Below, piece by piece: positions 42,153 to 50,281 of a stretch of DNA of 64,000 nucleotides. The translations under genes and the position numbers were made by a program. This stretch comes from Desulfobulbaceae bacterium. Lineage in GTDB: Bacteria; Bacteroidota; Ignavibacteria; Kapaibacteriales; UBA2268. The stretch's first letter is position 1. Every line of letters starts with the position of its first letter. The notes beneath the pieces were generated by a model. The model made no database searches, was not told where the DNA came from, and was given only the letters and a program-made list of their open reading frames with translations. The stretch is taken from contig JAGXRP010000057.1 in the NCBI GenBank assembly GCA_018335795.1, forward strand, positions 35,771 through 99,770. Reading direction: 5' to 3'.

Positions 42153-42599
42153 CTATCCTTCCTTAACTACTACGATTCGAGAGTTGCAAACCTTTTCAAT
42201 TGAGTTTCTGACATTCCAATAAGACTTATCACCTTTATTGTATTCATCGGAGCCATATCTGGGGTCTGTGGTGCTTACGACATTACCTAACCTATTCGTT
42301 TCATACATTAGTGATTTGTAAGTAGCAGTAATTTTGCCGTCACGAATATTAAAGTCCCAAATCATTTTAGCTCCAAAAGTCCCAGCAACTAACGGCGGTG
42401 AATCAATCTCTGCATTCAAGTAACCAATATTCTCATTAGCATTCTTAATAACGAAGTTGTTTTGCATAAGGATAGTTGTTATATCCTTGAAGATTTCAAC
42501 ATCATTCTTGTTGCACTCAGCAAGATTACGATATACAACCGGAGTGCAAGAACTCAAAATCACGGAAAAGATAACGAAAATAGCGAACAAATACTTCAT
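42153..42599 (-). CDS. Prophage lipoprotein next to the repressor
   Basis: About 148 aa from ATG 42599 (GGAG 6 nt upstream). Signal peptide with lipobox LSSC (VIFSVILSSCTPVVYRN). Mature region has TILMQNNFVIKNANENIGYLNAEI and MIWDFNIRDGKITATYKS, a fold-like pattern of small lipoproteins of unknown role. It follows the repressor gene on the same strand and is therefore probably expressed in the lysogen; superinfection exclusion is an inference. Confidence 0.65.
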   Translation of the reverse strand: MKYLFAIFVIFSVILSSCTPVVYRNLAECNKNDVEIFKDITTILMQNNFVIKNANENIGYLNAEIDSPPLVAGTFGAKMIWDFNIRDGKITATYKSLMYETNRLGNVVSTTDPRYGSDEYNKGDKSYWNVRNSIEKVCNSRIVVVKEG

Positions 42600-42647
42600 T
42601 TCAAACTCCATAAAAATTTAACATAGACAAAAATAACAATTTTCATC

Positions 42648-43313
42648 TTACAAATAATACTTCACCTCAATAGCAGTACCCAATATCTTAGTGTTATGGA
42701 ATCCGTTCACTTTGATTGTTTCATAATCCTTATTGTCCGATACTAAGTGCCTTGCATTATCTGCATCAATATGGACTCTTTTGCAGTACAGCACACCATC
42801 AACAATAGCAATAACGATTCTGTTATGAGTTGGTTCAGTGAGGTGTGTATCAAATATAACAATAGATTCATTTGGTATTGTGGGGTGCATCGAATCGCCG
42901 CTTATTCTAATTGCTTTATACCTTTCGAGCGAAAAAGCAGACGGCACTTCATAGGTAAAAGCTGACGGTTCAAAATCATATCCTTTTCCGGCATTCGCCG
43001 GCACAGGAAGTAATTCAATGTTTGTTCGTTTCGGATATACTACTTGCGGTTCGCTTACTACATTCGACGGTTCTTGAGTTGATTGCTTTAGTTCGGGCTG
43101 TAATTGCATATCACCTTCCCCGTACAACAACCATTTGATATTATACCCTAACTTTTCTAACGATGCAAGTTTTTCTAATGTAGGAGTGCTTACTCCATTT
43201 AACCATCTCGAAAGCAGGCTGTTTTGTAAATCGGCTGTCTTAGCGAGATTTGCAGGCTTTCCAAAGAAATCTTTGTCAATGATATAACTCAATCTTTCGT
43301 GGAAAGTTTTCAT
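42648..43313 (-). CDS. Prophage repressor: HTH plus S24/LexA-type peptidase domain
   Basis: 221 aa. N-terminal HTH (FFGKPANLAKTADLQNSLLSRWLNGVSTP), linker, then an S24 domain with catalytic Ser141 in SGDSMHP and Lys178 in YCKRV. Ala-Gly at 108-109 (PANAGKG) is the likely self-cleavage site, so RecA-stimulated cleavage would induce the prophage. A rightward promoter region lies upstream (43349-43403). It is the natural candidate for binding the shared operators, though this is unproven. Confidence 0.9.
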   Translation of the reverse strand: MKTFHERLSYIIDKDFFGKPANLAKTADLQNSLLSRWLNGVSTPTLEKLASLEKLGYNIKWLLYGEGDMQLQPELKQSTQEPSNVVSEPQVVYPKRTNIELLPVPANAGKGYDFEPSAFTYEVPSAFSLERYKAIRISGDSMHPTIPNESIVIFDTHLTEPTHNRIVIAIVDGVLYCKRVHIDADNARHLVSDNKDYETIKVNGFHNTKILGTAIEVKYYL

Positions 43314-43348
43314 AATAGAAAAAATATTGATATAATTAAAAATAATAT

Positions 43349-43403
43349 TTGCATTGTAGAAAATTTTGTTCTATATTTGAACTGCAATAAATTTGCATTG
43401 AAA
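43349..43403 (+). promoter_or_regulatory. Rightward promoter, copy 1 of a duplicated control region
   Basis: TTG 43349-43351, 20-bp spacer, TATATTTG 43372-43379, then AACTGCAATAAATTTGCATT. The same arrangement occurs at 44942-44998. It faces away from the repressor gene and into the antisense strand of the BRO fragment, so its present transcript has no obvious coding target. Confidence 0.65.
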
Positions 43404-43424
43404 TAATTGTTCTTTGAAAATCGG

Positions 43425-43667
43425 TTAAGCGTATTTTAATTTTTTCATCAATTTCATGCTTTGAAAGCCTCTGTTTATGGGGATGTCGTGAAACACAACA
43501 CCCCCCTCTTTACAGTGCCGGCTTATTGCATCGGAAGAATTTTTGTATCCTAATGCTTTGCATACATCTGAAGCAACAAACCAAATATCGTTGTTTATTT
43601 CGACTGTTTTGATTTCATTCAACATATTCTCTTCATCATTTTGATATTTAAAAACTACTAATTGCAT
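43425..43667 (-). pseudogene. BRO-N antirepressor fragment
   Basis: 80 codons from ATG 43667 (GGAGCAG upstream). EIKTVEINNDIWFVASDVCKALGYKNSSDAISRHCKE is the first half of the BRO-N domain found in phage antirepressors. It then ends early (GFQSMKLMKKLKYA), lacking the second half and the C-terminal domain. It could be a truncated gene or a small regulator; an inverted copy of its last bases (GTTAAGCGTAT, 43424-43434) occurs at 45014-45024. Confidence 0.65.
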
Positions 43668-43731
43668 TGTGTCTGCTCCTTTATAAGACGGTTTAAGGGT
43701 GACTATAAGTCTGAAATTACGCCTATAGGAA

Positions 43732-44517
43732 TCATAATTTATCAAGCAACTTCTTCTTTTGCTCACTAAATTCTTGCTCCGATAGTATCCCACTTTCATG
43801 AAGTTTGCCAAGCTTAGCGAGTTGCTCAAGTACGTCCGGCTCGGGTTTGCTTGTTATCACCGTCGGCTTTGGTTCTGATAGTTTATTCCTAATGAATTCT
43901 GCGAACTTTCGGGCAGAATTTTTATCTACATTTTCAATATTTGCAGTGTTCCCGGAAGTATGGATTTTTACTTTGCCAAATACCATGCCTGTTTCATACT
44001 GTATTGAGGTGATTTTATCTAAGGGGAAGTCTTCTACTTTTAAACCGTAGAGAAGTCCTTTGTCAACAAAAACGAGCCTTCTGTTTGTTGATACAAGAAT
44101 CCCTTGACCGTTATTGTAGGTCCCTTGAATGATATTGTCAATACTTTCATCTATGTTCAGGATTTCTGGGAGTTCGTTAATTTCTTTTCTCCCCCAAAAG
44201 GCAGAAGAATTATCAAGCCCAAGGCTTTGAATTTGGGTTCTGATTTCTACTAAACGCAAGCTCTGTTTATCTTTCTCGGTATCTAATAATGCTTTCCGTT
44301 CTAAAATCTCGGCGTTTTCTTTTTCTCGCTCAGTAAAGCTTTCCAGAATTTCAGCGAGAGTGTAACGTTTAAGACTTTTGGCGATAGTTGGATTAGCATC
44401 ATTTATTTTTTTAAAACAATTGAGGCATACTTCTTCACCACCTCTTATTTTCCCTGCACCGAAAGTGCGTTTATTGTTAGCAGTTAGTGCTATCGAACAC
44501 ATAATACAATTACTCAT
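43732..44517 (-). CDS. Zinc-finger, PH-like and SHOCT domain protein
   Basis: 261 aa. N-terminal CxxC pairs (NCIMCS and EVCLNCFKKI), a coiled middle (EREKENAEILERKALLDTEKD), a bacterial PH-like domain (GTYNNGQGILVSTNRRLVFVDKG, KITSIQYETGMVFGKVKIHTSG) and a C-terminal SHOCT motif (QLAKLGKLHESGILSEQEFSEQKKKLL). Such proteins are frequent near immunity regions of prophages; function unknown. Lies in the block between the two copies of the duplicated promoter. Confidence 0.75.
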   Translation of the reverse strand: MSNCIMCSIALTANNKRTFGAGKIRGGEEVCLNCFKKINDANPTIAKSLKRYTLAEILESFTEREKENAEILERKALLDTEKDKQSLRLVEIRTQIQSLGLDNSSAFWGRKEINELPEILNIDESIDNIIQGTYNNGQGILVSTNRRLVFVDKGLLYGLKVEDFPLDKITSIQYETGMVFGKVKIHTSGNTANIENVDKNSARKFAEFIRNKLSEPKPTVITSKPEPDVLEQLAKLGKLHESGILSEQEFSEQKKKLLDKL

Positions 44518-44546
44518 TATAGCCTCTATAATCTATTAAATTTTTT

Positions 44547-44957
44547 CTAATCAGATACATTTTTTGCTTGCAACATCACGATTGTTTTTTGCAGAATATC
44601 AATTTGAGCATTTAGATTGCTTATTTGCGAATCGTCATATGCGATATTCGCATAAGTCTGTCCGGTTAATAACTCATGTAAATCAATATTGAAGTTCTTG
44701 TATAGCGAAATCAGTATTTCAACAGCAATGTCAATATCGCCTTTCTCGAGTCTTGACACGTAGCTTTGCTGCAAACCGAGCCGTTCGCCAAACTGTTTTT
44801 GGCTAAGGTTCAACTTCATTCGCAAATTTACCAATCTTTCTCGCAACCCGTCAACGCCAGATTGGTTCTCGTTAGAAACGACATTTTTAATAATTTTTAC
44901 CCCAATTAAAAAAAAAAATATTCCAAAATCGAATTTTTTATTTGCATTGTATTCCAT
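44547..44957 (-). CDS. XRE-family transcriptional regulator
   Basis: About 136 aa. LRERLVNLRMKLNLSQKQFGERLGLQQSYVSRLEKGDIDIAVEILISLY is a clear helix-turn-helix of the XRE family; the C-terminus is a short coil (SNLNAQIDILQKTIVMLQ). The start is uncertain; ATG 44957 has no good ribosome site. It is divergent from the early operon and its start abuts the rightward early promoter, the classic place for a Cro/CI-type switch protein. Confidence 0.8.
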   Translation of the reverse strand: MEYNANKKFDFGIFFFLIGVKIIKNVVSNENQSGVDGLRERLVNLRMKLNLSQKQFGERLGLQQSYVSRLEKGDIDIAVEILISLYKNFNIDLHELLTGQTYANIAYDDSQISNLNAQIDILQKTIVMLQAKNVSD

Positions 44958-44998
44958 TATTGCATATATTTGAACTGTAATTAATTTACACATTGAAA
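44942..44998 (+). promoter_or_regulatory. Early rightward promoter (PR-like), copy 2 of the duplicated control region
   Basis: TTG 44942-44944, 20-bp spacer, TATATTTG 44965-44972, then AACTGTAATTAATTTACACA. Start expected near 44979, 100 bp before the first early gene at 45079. It would drive the long rightward early operon. Confidence 0.75.
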
Positions 44999-45078
44999 AA
45001 ACTTATTTGAAACATACGCTTAACTATTTTGAAACTGAATTTTAACTGTTTTTTATCAATTTTATAAAGGATTCTAAA

Positions 45079-45285
45079 ATGTCTAAAGTACAAAAGAAAA
45101 CTGCAACGCCCAGGCAAAACGCTTTTCCGGTTTATATCTCCGGTGCTTTGCGTTCCAGATTGCAAGAAGTAAAAGACTTCTTCTTGCTTACCCGTGATGT
45201 TCACGCTGCCTCCCATTGTGTCAAAGTCGGTCTTGAAATATTCAAAACAGACCCCGAAAGATTCAAAAAACTTGTAGCAATGTAG
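45079..45285 (+). CDS. Small early protein
   Basis: 68 aa: basic N-terminus SKVQKKTATPRQNAFPVYISGALRSRLQEVKDF then VHAASHCVKVGLEIFKTDPERF. First gene behind the early promoter, with AAGGA before the ATG. The pattern of a short strand (FPVYIS) followed by two helices suggests a ribbon-helix-helix regulator, but it is not certain. Confidence 0.55.
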   Translation: MSKVQKKTATPRQNAFPVYISGALRSRLQEVKDFFLLTRDVHAASHCVKVGLEIFKTDPERFKKLVAM

Positions 45286-45302
45286 CTCTTCATAACATTT
45301 TA

Positions 45303-45358
45303 CTTACAACTGTCAAACAAACTGATACAAACATAAACAAATTTTTATAATATAGCAA
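45303..45358 (-). promoter_or_regulatory. Leftward promoter with adjacent operator
   Basis: Minus strand: TTG (45358-45356), 20-bp spacer, TATGTTTG (45335-45328). Immediately downstream is the operator CTTACA-AC-TGTCAAA (45303-45317) covering the expected start region. The transcript would run antisense to 45079-45285 toward the XRE regulator gene. Confidence 0.55.
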
Positions 45359-45375
45359 AATCGTATAGCAAAACA

Positions 45376-45576
45376 ATGAATAAGAAAATCCGCAAAATAC
45401 TTGATAACAGAGAGATTTCAGGCAAATCAAAGGTTGCTATTATTGTCCGTGTTGATAGTGATTACAGAAGAAAATTGGATTGCATAAAAAAAGCTGAGAA
45501 CATCAAGTATGATGTTGATTACATCAGACAGATGATTGACGCACATTACAAATTAATTAAAGGAGATGTGTCATGA
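45376..45576 (+). CDS. Small early protein, possible RHH
   Basis: 66 aa: KIRKILDNREISGKSKVAIIVRVDSDYRRKLDCIKKAENIKYDVDYIRQMIDAHYKL. A basic start, one strand (KVAIIVRVD) and two helices would fit a ribbon-helix-helix fold. Overlaps the next gene by 4 nt. Confidence 0.5.
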   Translation: MNKKIRKILDNREISGKSKVAIIVRVDSDYRRKLDCIKKAENIKYDVDYIRQMIDAHYKLIKGDVS

Positions 45577-45842
45577 CAAGATTTGCGACAATCGAAGAAG
45601 CGTTCACCGATAACGACTGCAAAGCATTAGCAAAGCAACTTACAGCCCTTATCGTAAAACGTGAACCCTTTTCAAACCGTGATGAGTGCCTTGAAGCAAT
45701 CGGTGATGAGATTGCAAGCAAATCAGATGAAGCAGCAGGCGCACCGGTATCACTCTTTTTCTTTGTTGAAGTTGTTGCGAAATATGCTAAGAAAATGAGA
45801 CGTTTGATAAGGATTGGACGATACAGCGTAACGATGAGATAG
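45573..45842 (+). CDS. Small early protein
   Basis: 89 aa: RFATIEEAFTDNDCKALAKQLTALIVKREPFSNRDECLEAIGDEIASK then AAGAPVSLFFFVEVVAKYAKKMRRLIRIGRYSV. Helical. Not recognised. ATGA overlap and GGAGATG site upstream support translation. Confidence 0.5.
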   Translation: MTRFATIEEAFTDNDCKALAKQLTALIVKREPFSNRDECLEAIGDEIASKSDEAAGAPVSLFFFVEVVAKYAKKMRRLIRIGRYSVTMR

Positions 45843-45901
45843 ACTTATTTACTATACATACATAGAATCTAATAAAATTTATATAAAAAGCGAAAAGAGC
45901 C

Positions 45902-46237
45902 ATGGAAAAACCTGTAAAATATTCTAAAATCAGTACATCATACAATTTATCAAAAAAAGTAGTTGATGCAGTCGAACAACTTCTTATAAAAGAATATCCA
46001 AGCCTTAGCTTTACAGTTTTAGTTGAACATCTTGCATCGAAGCAAATCGAGAAAATAAGCGATAATGAGTTCGATGATATTGCTAAAGTGACTAAAAACC
46101 TTACGTTCACACGTAAATTCAGAAGCAAAATAGAGCAAATCGCTATTAAGCAAAGCGTAACAAGCCGTTTAACAGCTTCTGCAATAGTCAATCGCCTATT
46201 AGAAAAAAGTTTATTAGAAGGCAACAGCAATGATTGA
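45902..46237 (+). CDS. Small early regulator-like protein
   Basis: 111 aa with two similar helical halves: STSYNLSKKVVDAVEQLLIKEYPSLSFTVLVEHLASKQ and TFTRKFRSKIEQIAIKQSVTSRLTASAIVNRLLEKSL. Each has strand-helix-helix character, so it may be a tandem RHH DNA-binding protein. Overlaps the next gene by 8 nt. Confidence 0.5.
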   Translation: MEKPVKYSKISTSYNLSKKVVDAVEQLLIKEYPSLSFTVLVEHLASKQIEKISDNEFDDIAKVTKNLTFTRKFRSKIEQIAIKQSVTSRLTASAIVNRLLEKSLLEGNSND

Positions 46238-46514
46238 AAGATTCTTAACACCTAACCAAGTAGCCAAATTACTGCATATCCATTCTTCGAAAGTTAGGGA
46301 AGAAATGGATAACGGAAGGCTGAAATGTAAATATTTCGGCAGTCATCGCAAGACTACAGAAACTTGGGTCAAAGAATGGCAATACCAAGCAGACAATCAA
46401 AGTTGCAGTGTAGTGCAGAACGGCAGACCTGCAACAAATCATAAATCATTACAAAAAAGGAGTGTTTTAGATGTCGTTAAAAACCATCAACGACTACAGC
46501 TTCAGAACAATTGA
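46230..46514 (+). CDS. Excisionase-like winged-helix protein (MerR/HTH_17 type)
   Basis: 94 aa. ERFLTPNQVAKLLHIHSSKVREEMDNGRLKCKYFGSHRKTTETWVKEW is the usual AlpA/Xis-type HTH (TPxQVAxLLxxxxxxVRxxxxxGxLxxxxxGxxxR). It could be an excisionase, but no integrase is visible, so transcriptional control is equally likely. The end overlaps the next gene by 44 nt. Confidence 0.75.
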   Translation: MIERFLTPNQVAKLLHIHSSKVREEMDNGRLKCKYFGSHRKTTETWVKEWQYQADNQSCSVVQNGRPATNHKSLQKRSVLDVVKNHQRLQLQNN

Positions 46515-46833
46515 ACCAATGGCAGATTGGAATTCAGATATTGTTCTTGACCGTGACCTCAAAGGTAATCCTGTTACCAATGTGCCTCGTCGAATAATTC
46601 ACCATAGCCCGGACGGTTTTGAATGGGGATATGGCGGAAGTGGACCCTCAGACTTAGCTTTAAACATTTTATCGCTTTATGTCGGTGGAGAAATAGCATT
46701 TCAACATCACCAAACTTTCAAATGGATATTCTTGGCTAAAATGCCTATCACAGGCGGAATTATTCGCCAAGAAATCATCAAAACTTGGTTGGCATCCAAA
46801 GGCATTACACTTGAAGTAGGAGCATCAGTATGA
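46471..46833 (+). CDS. DUF6166-like protein
   Basis: 120 aa. Central block FEWGYGGSGPSDLALNILSLYVG followed by FKWIFLAKMPITGGII resembles the small DUF6166 family, which carries a WGYGGSGPADLALNIL signature. AAGGAG 8 nt before ATG. Function unknown; common in mobile elements. Confidence 0.65.
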   Translation: MSLKTINDYSFRTIEPMADWNSDIVLDRDLKGNPVTNVPRRIIHHSPDGFEWGYGGSGPSDLALNILSLYVGGEIAFQHHQTFKWIFLAKMPITGGIIRQEIIKTWLASKGITLEVGASV

Positions 46834-47207
46834 CAAAATTAGCTATCGAAGTTCAATCTATGCTGATGTCCGGAATTACTTATGAAGAAGCTTTTGAAGA
46901 ACTAAACAACACTTATCAATCACCTGTACTTGTTGAAATATTCAATGAATTCAGAAGCAATTATATTGATGATTTCCAAGTGTTCGCAAACAGCATGTCA
47001 AGCCTTAATGATTACGCTGAGTTCGCCGCCGGATATGCAAACAACATCAAAGTACTTTGTGAAAAAATAAGCACAGTTCACATTGATGAAGCCCCTCATG
47101 ACAACCACATAGAACATACAGAAGATTGCGACAAGTGTATACTTGAAAGCATAGACTACAACAATGAACAAAAACATTTACACAGTTATTATGGAGCAAC
47201 AAGATGA
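46830..47207 (+). CDS. Hypothetical early protein
   Basis: 125 aa, acidic and helical: LAIEVQSMLMSGITYEEAFEELNNTYQSPVL, YAEFAAGYANNIKVL, then HDNHIEHTEDCDKCILESIDY whose His/Cys residues could bind a metal. Coupled by ATGA on both sides. Not recognised. Confidence 0.55.
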   Translation: MTKLAIEVQSMLMSGITYEEAFEELNNTYQSPVLVEIFNEFRSNYIDDFQVFANSMSSLNDYAEFAAGYANNIKVLCEKISTVHIDEAPHDNHIEHTEDCDKCILESIDYNNEQKHLHSYYGATR

Positions 47208-47557
47208 TTAACTTAGGTGTAGCATTTAAGGATTTAATCACAGAGAATCTCGCAGATTTTGAATTTAATCGTGAAGTTGTTGGAGATGTTGAAATATGGA
47301 CTGACGAAGCACTAAACGATAAGCAGGGCTTTGGAATTTACTTCGTATTTCAGCTGAACGAAGATAACCAATTCAACGGTGAGTTCGCTATTCAGTTTAA
47401 AACACCGGACGATAGCCAATATTCAATTGGTTGGAATCTCTCCCGGCGAATAATAGAACTTATGGCATCGGGTGCAGATGAGTTTTCAAATGCATTACAA
47501 TTAATCGACGATGTTGGCAAAGATTTTAAGAAATTCAGCAAGAAGGTGGTACAATGA
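47204..47557 (+). CDS. Hypothetical early protein
   Basis: 117 aa: LGVAFKDLITENLADFEFNREVVGDVEIWTDEALNDKQGFGIYFVFQL and SIGWNLSRRIIELMASGADEF. Mixed alpha/beta. Not recognised. ATGA overlap on both sides. Confidence 0.55.
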   Translation: MINLGVAFKDLITENLADFEFNREVVGDVEIWTDEALNDKQGFGIYFVFQLNEDNQFNGEFAIQFKTPDDSQYSIGWNLSRRIIELMASGADEFSNALQLIDDVGKDFKKFSKKVVQ

Positions 47558-47811
47558 AAGCACGTAGAAGATTCAACTTTTGGTACTTCATACACCACGA
47601 TTTAAATAGAGTAGCGATGTATCTTGTATTTGGCATAGCATCATTCTTTGGGATGCTCTGCGGTTACAATCTCGCTACAAACGTAAATCCGCTTATTGAC
47701 ATATTCCCATTCTTTATGACAATTGCAATTCTCGGAATGGTCATAGGTGCAGGATATACAGTTTATAGCTTTTGGAAAGTATTTAAAATTTTACGTCGGA
47801 GCGGAAAATAA
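47554..47811 (+). CDS. Two-TM small membrane protein
   Basis: 85 aa with TM segments MYLVFGIASFFGMLCGYNLA and FFMTIAILGMVIGAGYTVYSFW, short basic ends. Early-operon membrane proteins may act in superinfection exclusion; nothing specific identifies this one. Confidence 0.55.
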   Translation: MKARRRFNFWYFIHHDLNRVAMYLVFGIASFFGMLCGYNLATNVNPLIDIFPFFMTIAILGMVIGAGYTVYSFWKVFKILRRSGK

Positions 47812-47814
47812 GAA

Positions 47815-47834
47815 AGCTCCCTGGCAGGGGAGCT
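47815..47834 (+). other. Intergenic hairpin
   Basis: AGCTCCC (47815-47821) pairs with GGGAGCT (47828-47834), loop TGGCAG, directly after the membrane-protein stop. No T-run follows, so it is more likely a processing or stability element than a terminator. Confidence 0.5.
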
Positions 47835-47912
47835 CTCTTGCTCAATCACTAAATTCAACCTCTCATGAGGCATTACAAAAAAAGGTATTACAAAAATAAG
47901 GAATTATATAAT

Positions 47913-49208
47913 ATGAAACAAACATTAGTAAAACTCGAAATCGAGCATGTTCTCGGAGTTAAGGCTGTGGCTCTGCCTATCAACGGAAAATCAGTATCAC
48001 TTATCGGCAAAAATGAAGCCGGTAAAACATCAATAATTAACGCTCTCGGTATAGCACTTGGGCAAATTAAGGACGGTAATCCAACTACAAATGGTGAACG
48101 TAAAGGAAGCGTAATTGCTGAATTTGATGATTACATCATTTCGAAAGAATGGAAAAACGGCAAAATGAATTCTTGGAAAGTTGAAGGCAAAAATGGCTCG
48201 AAAGAACTTCCGCCAAAAGAACTGCTTGACGGCTTTATAGACACAATTAGCTATCGTCCCGATGATTTCATCAATCGTAAAGCAAAAGAACGTCTGGCGG
48301 TTTTAGCTAAGGCAGTTGGCTATGATTTAGATGAACATAACAGACGATTTCAAGAAATTTACAATCAACGTACTGATATTGGACGTGACCGCAAAAAAAC
48401 CGAAGGCATTCTTGACAGTTTGAAAAGACCGTCAATTGATTGCCCGGAAAAAGAACTCAGCATTTCTACCCTACTCGCCGAACTCGAAGGCTACAAAGAC
48501 AAAGCTCGTGAAAGAAACAGTATTGATATTGATTTGCAAAGTGCTCAACGCATGGTTTCCGATATTGATAATGAAATAGCTCAACTTCAAACAAGATTGC
48601 AGGAGCTTACTGCAAAACGTGGTATTCAAAAAGACAAAATCGAAAAGTTGATTGTTGCTTTGAATGAACATCCGAACTATGACTATAACATCGAATCAGT
48701 TAATCAAAAGCTGACCAACATTGAGAAAATCAATGCAGAAGTTAGAGCAAAAGCACAGTATGACAAAACTAAGGCAGAATATGAGAAGTATGATTTTGAA
48801 TATGACAGAAAAACTGACGAATTGAACGGCATGAAAGACGGTTTAAGCTATAAAGTTAGCGAAGCGGGACTTCCTGACGGCTTTGAATTGATAGATGATG
48901 AGATTTATATCAATAAGGTACATTTCGATAAACTGAGCACGTTTCAGAAGCTTGATTTTGCAATGAAAATAGGCATGAGAATTAAGCCAACTGAGGGCAA
49001 ACCTTATACGCAAATCTTGTGCATGGATGTTAGCCAATATGACCAAGACAACCGTGCTAAGGTTCTTGAAATCGCCGAACAAAACGGTTATCAGGTTATA
49101 CTTGAAATCGCTCAGATTGCCAACGGCAAAGCACCATCGGAATTAGCGAAATCTGCTTGTTTCTATATTGAAGATGGTAGTGCAGAATTGTTAGAGGTGA
49201 CAGCGTGA
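47913..49208 (+). CDS. RecF/SMC-like AAA ATPase of a recombination module
   Basis: About 431 aa. Walker A in SLIGKNEAGKTSIINALG (residues 29-46) preceded by a strand-rich start, then a coiled-coil middle (QSAQRMVSDIDNEIAQLQTRLQE) and a C-terminal ATPase half with ILCMDVSQYDQDNRAKVL as the probable Walker B/D region. This looks like a small SbcC/RecF-type protein with a short coiled coil. It is coupled (GTGA) to a PD-(D/E)xK nuclease gene, suggesting a joint role in DNA end processing and recombination. Confidence 0.8.
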   Translation: MKQTLVKLEIEHVLGVKAVALPINGKSVSLIGKNEAGKTSIINALGIALGQIKDGNPTTNGERKGSVIAEFDDYIISKEWKNGKMNSWKVEGKNGSKELPPKELLDGFIDTISYRPDDFINRKAKERLAVLAKAVGYDLDEHNRRFQEIYNQRTDIGRDRKKTEGILDSLKRPSIDCPEKELSISTLLAELEGYKDKARERNSIDIDLQSAQRMVSDIDNEIAQLQTRLQELTAKRGIQKDKIEKLIVALNEHPNYDYNIESVNQKLTNIEKINAEVRAKAQYDKTKAEYEKYDFEYDRKTDELNGMKDGLSYKVSEAGLPDGFELIDDEIYINKVHFDKLSTFQKLDFAMKIGMRIKPTEGKPYTQILCMDVSQYDQDNRAKVLEIAEQNGYQVILEIAQIANGKAPSELAKSACFYIEDGSAELLEVTA

Positions 49209-50281
49209 AAACTGAATCAATAACAGCCTTTGAAGCGGTGTTCGGAAAAGATTACGAACGTAATGAATCTGTCAAAAACAACGGCTATGCCATCGTTGAA
49301 CCCGAACTTGTTATATTCGACCGTGATGCCTTAAAAGTAGCTCCACGCAAATTATACCGCTTTGATACAGACGGTAAACGTTGGTACTATGAATTCTTAG
49401 ACAGCATGAATACCGTTCCGATGTTTTATTGCGGTGTCACTTCATCAATTGCAAGTCTTGATTTGCTCCCAAGTTCGGAAGGTTTATATTTCTATTATAA
49501 CAAATTCTCATCCATGGAAGCCGCTAAACAAGATATGCAACGTAAAGCCGATTACGGTTCTTTTATTCATGTCCTGATTTCACGCTTTATAAAACTTCGG
49601 ACATTAGAATTTGCTGATATGGATGACTTAGTTGCTCTCTATAAAGCTCATTATGATTTGGATTACAGCAATAGACATTGGGCTGATAGAGCAATCAAGG
49701 ATTTGATTGCTGTTAAAAATTGGATGGACGACTACGAAGTCAAACCTTTAGCTACCGAATTGGTGTTACCCGGAAAAGACGGTTACGCAACGGCTGTTGA
49801 CTTAATATGTGAAATGACATTGGGTTCAGGGCAAAACTGTAAAGTCTTAAAGACTGACATCAAAAATGGTACAATGCAAACAGTTCGAGCCGCTATTGAC
49901 TTCAAGACAGGTGACGGATTCTACGAAACTCATGAAATGCAAATGGAAGCTGTGCGCAGAGTAGTTAATGAAAATCTGCCTGAATTGAAAGTTACCAAAA
50001 TGTTCAATGTTAGTCCTAAAGGGATTACCGATTTGAAATGTGAAATGAAAGACCAAACCGATAAAGTGACACATACGGCTTTGGTTAATGATGCTCCAAT
50101 TACCTATTTCGATTTGTATTGGGAAATCTTCAAAATGCGTAATCCAAACTTCAACAATCCTAGACATATCAACATTTTCAAAGGTTCAGTTTCGTTAGAT
50201 GCCCCCGCATCTGAAACCGTTCAACACATTTCACTCAATCCATATAACTTAGTAATCGAAAAACACAGGAGAGACCAATGA
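49205..50281 (+). CDS. PD-(D/E)xK exonuclease-like protein
   Basis: 358 aa, GTG start overlapping the ATPase stop. Conserved triad region: ATAVDLICEM (acidic), AAIDFKTGDGFYETHEMQMEAVRR (D-x-K then Q), preceded by ADYGSFIHVLISRF, a helix typical of RecB-like/Cas4-like exonucleases. Probably the nuclease partner of the ATPase gene. Confidence 0.75.
   Translation: MKTESITAFEAVFGKDYERNESVKNNGYAIVEPELVIFDRDALKVAPRKLYRFDTDGKRWYYEFLDSMNTVPMFYCGVTSSIASLDLLPSSEGLYFYYNKFSSMEAAKQDMQRKADYGSFIHVLISRFIKLRTLEFADMDDLVALYKAHYDLDYSNRHWADRAIKDLIAVKNWMDDYEVKPLATELVLPGKDGYATAVDLICEMTLGSGQNCKVLKTDIKNGTMQTVRAAIDFKTGDGFYETHEMQMEAVRRVVNENLPELKVTKMFNVSPKGITDLKCEMKDQTDKVTHTALVNDAPITYFDLYWEIFKMRNPNFNNPRHINIFKGSVSLDAPASETVQHISLNPYNLVIEKHRRDQ

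Noticed and set aside
45787-46251. Leftward 154-codon frame
   Set aside because: Antisense to two coupled early genes with ribosome sites; its own start has none.
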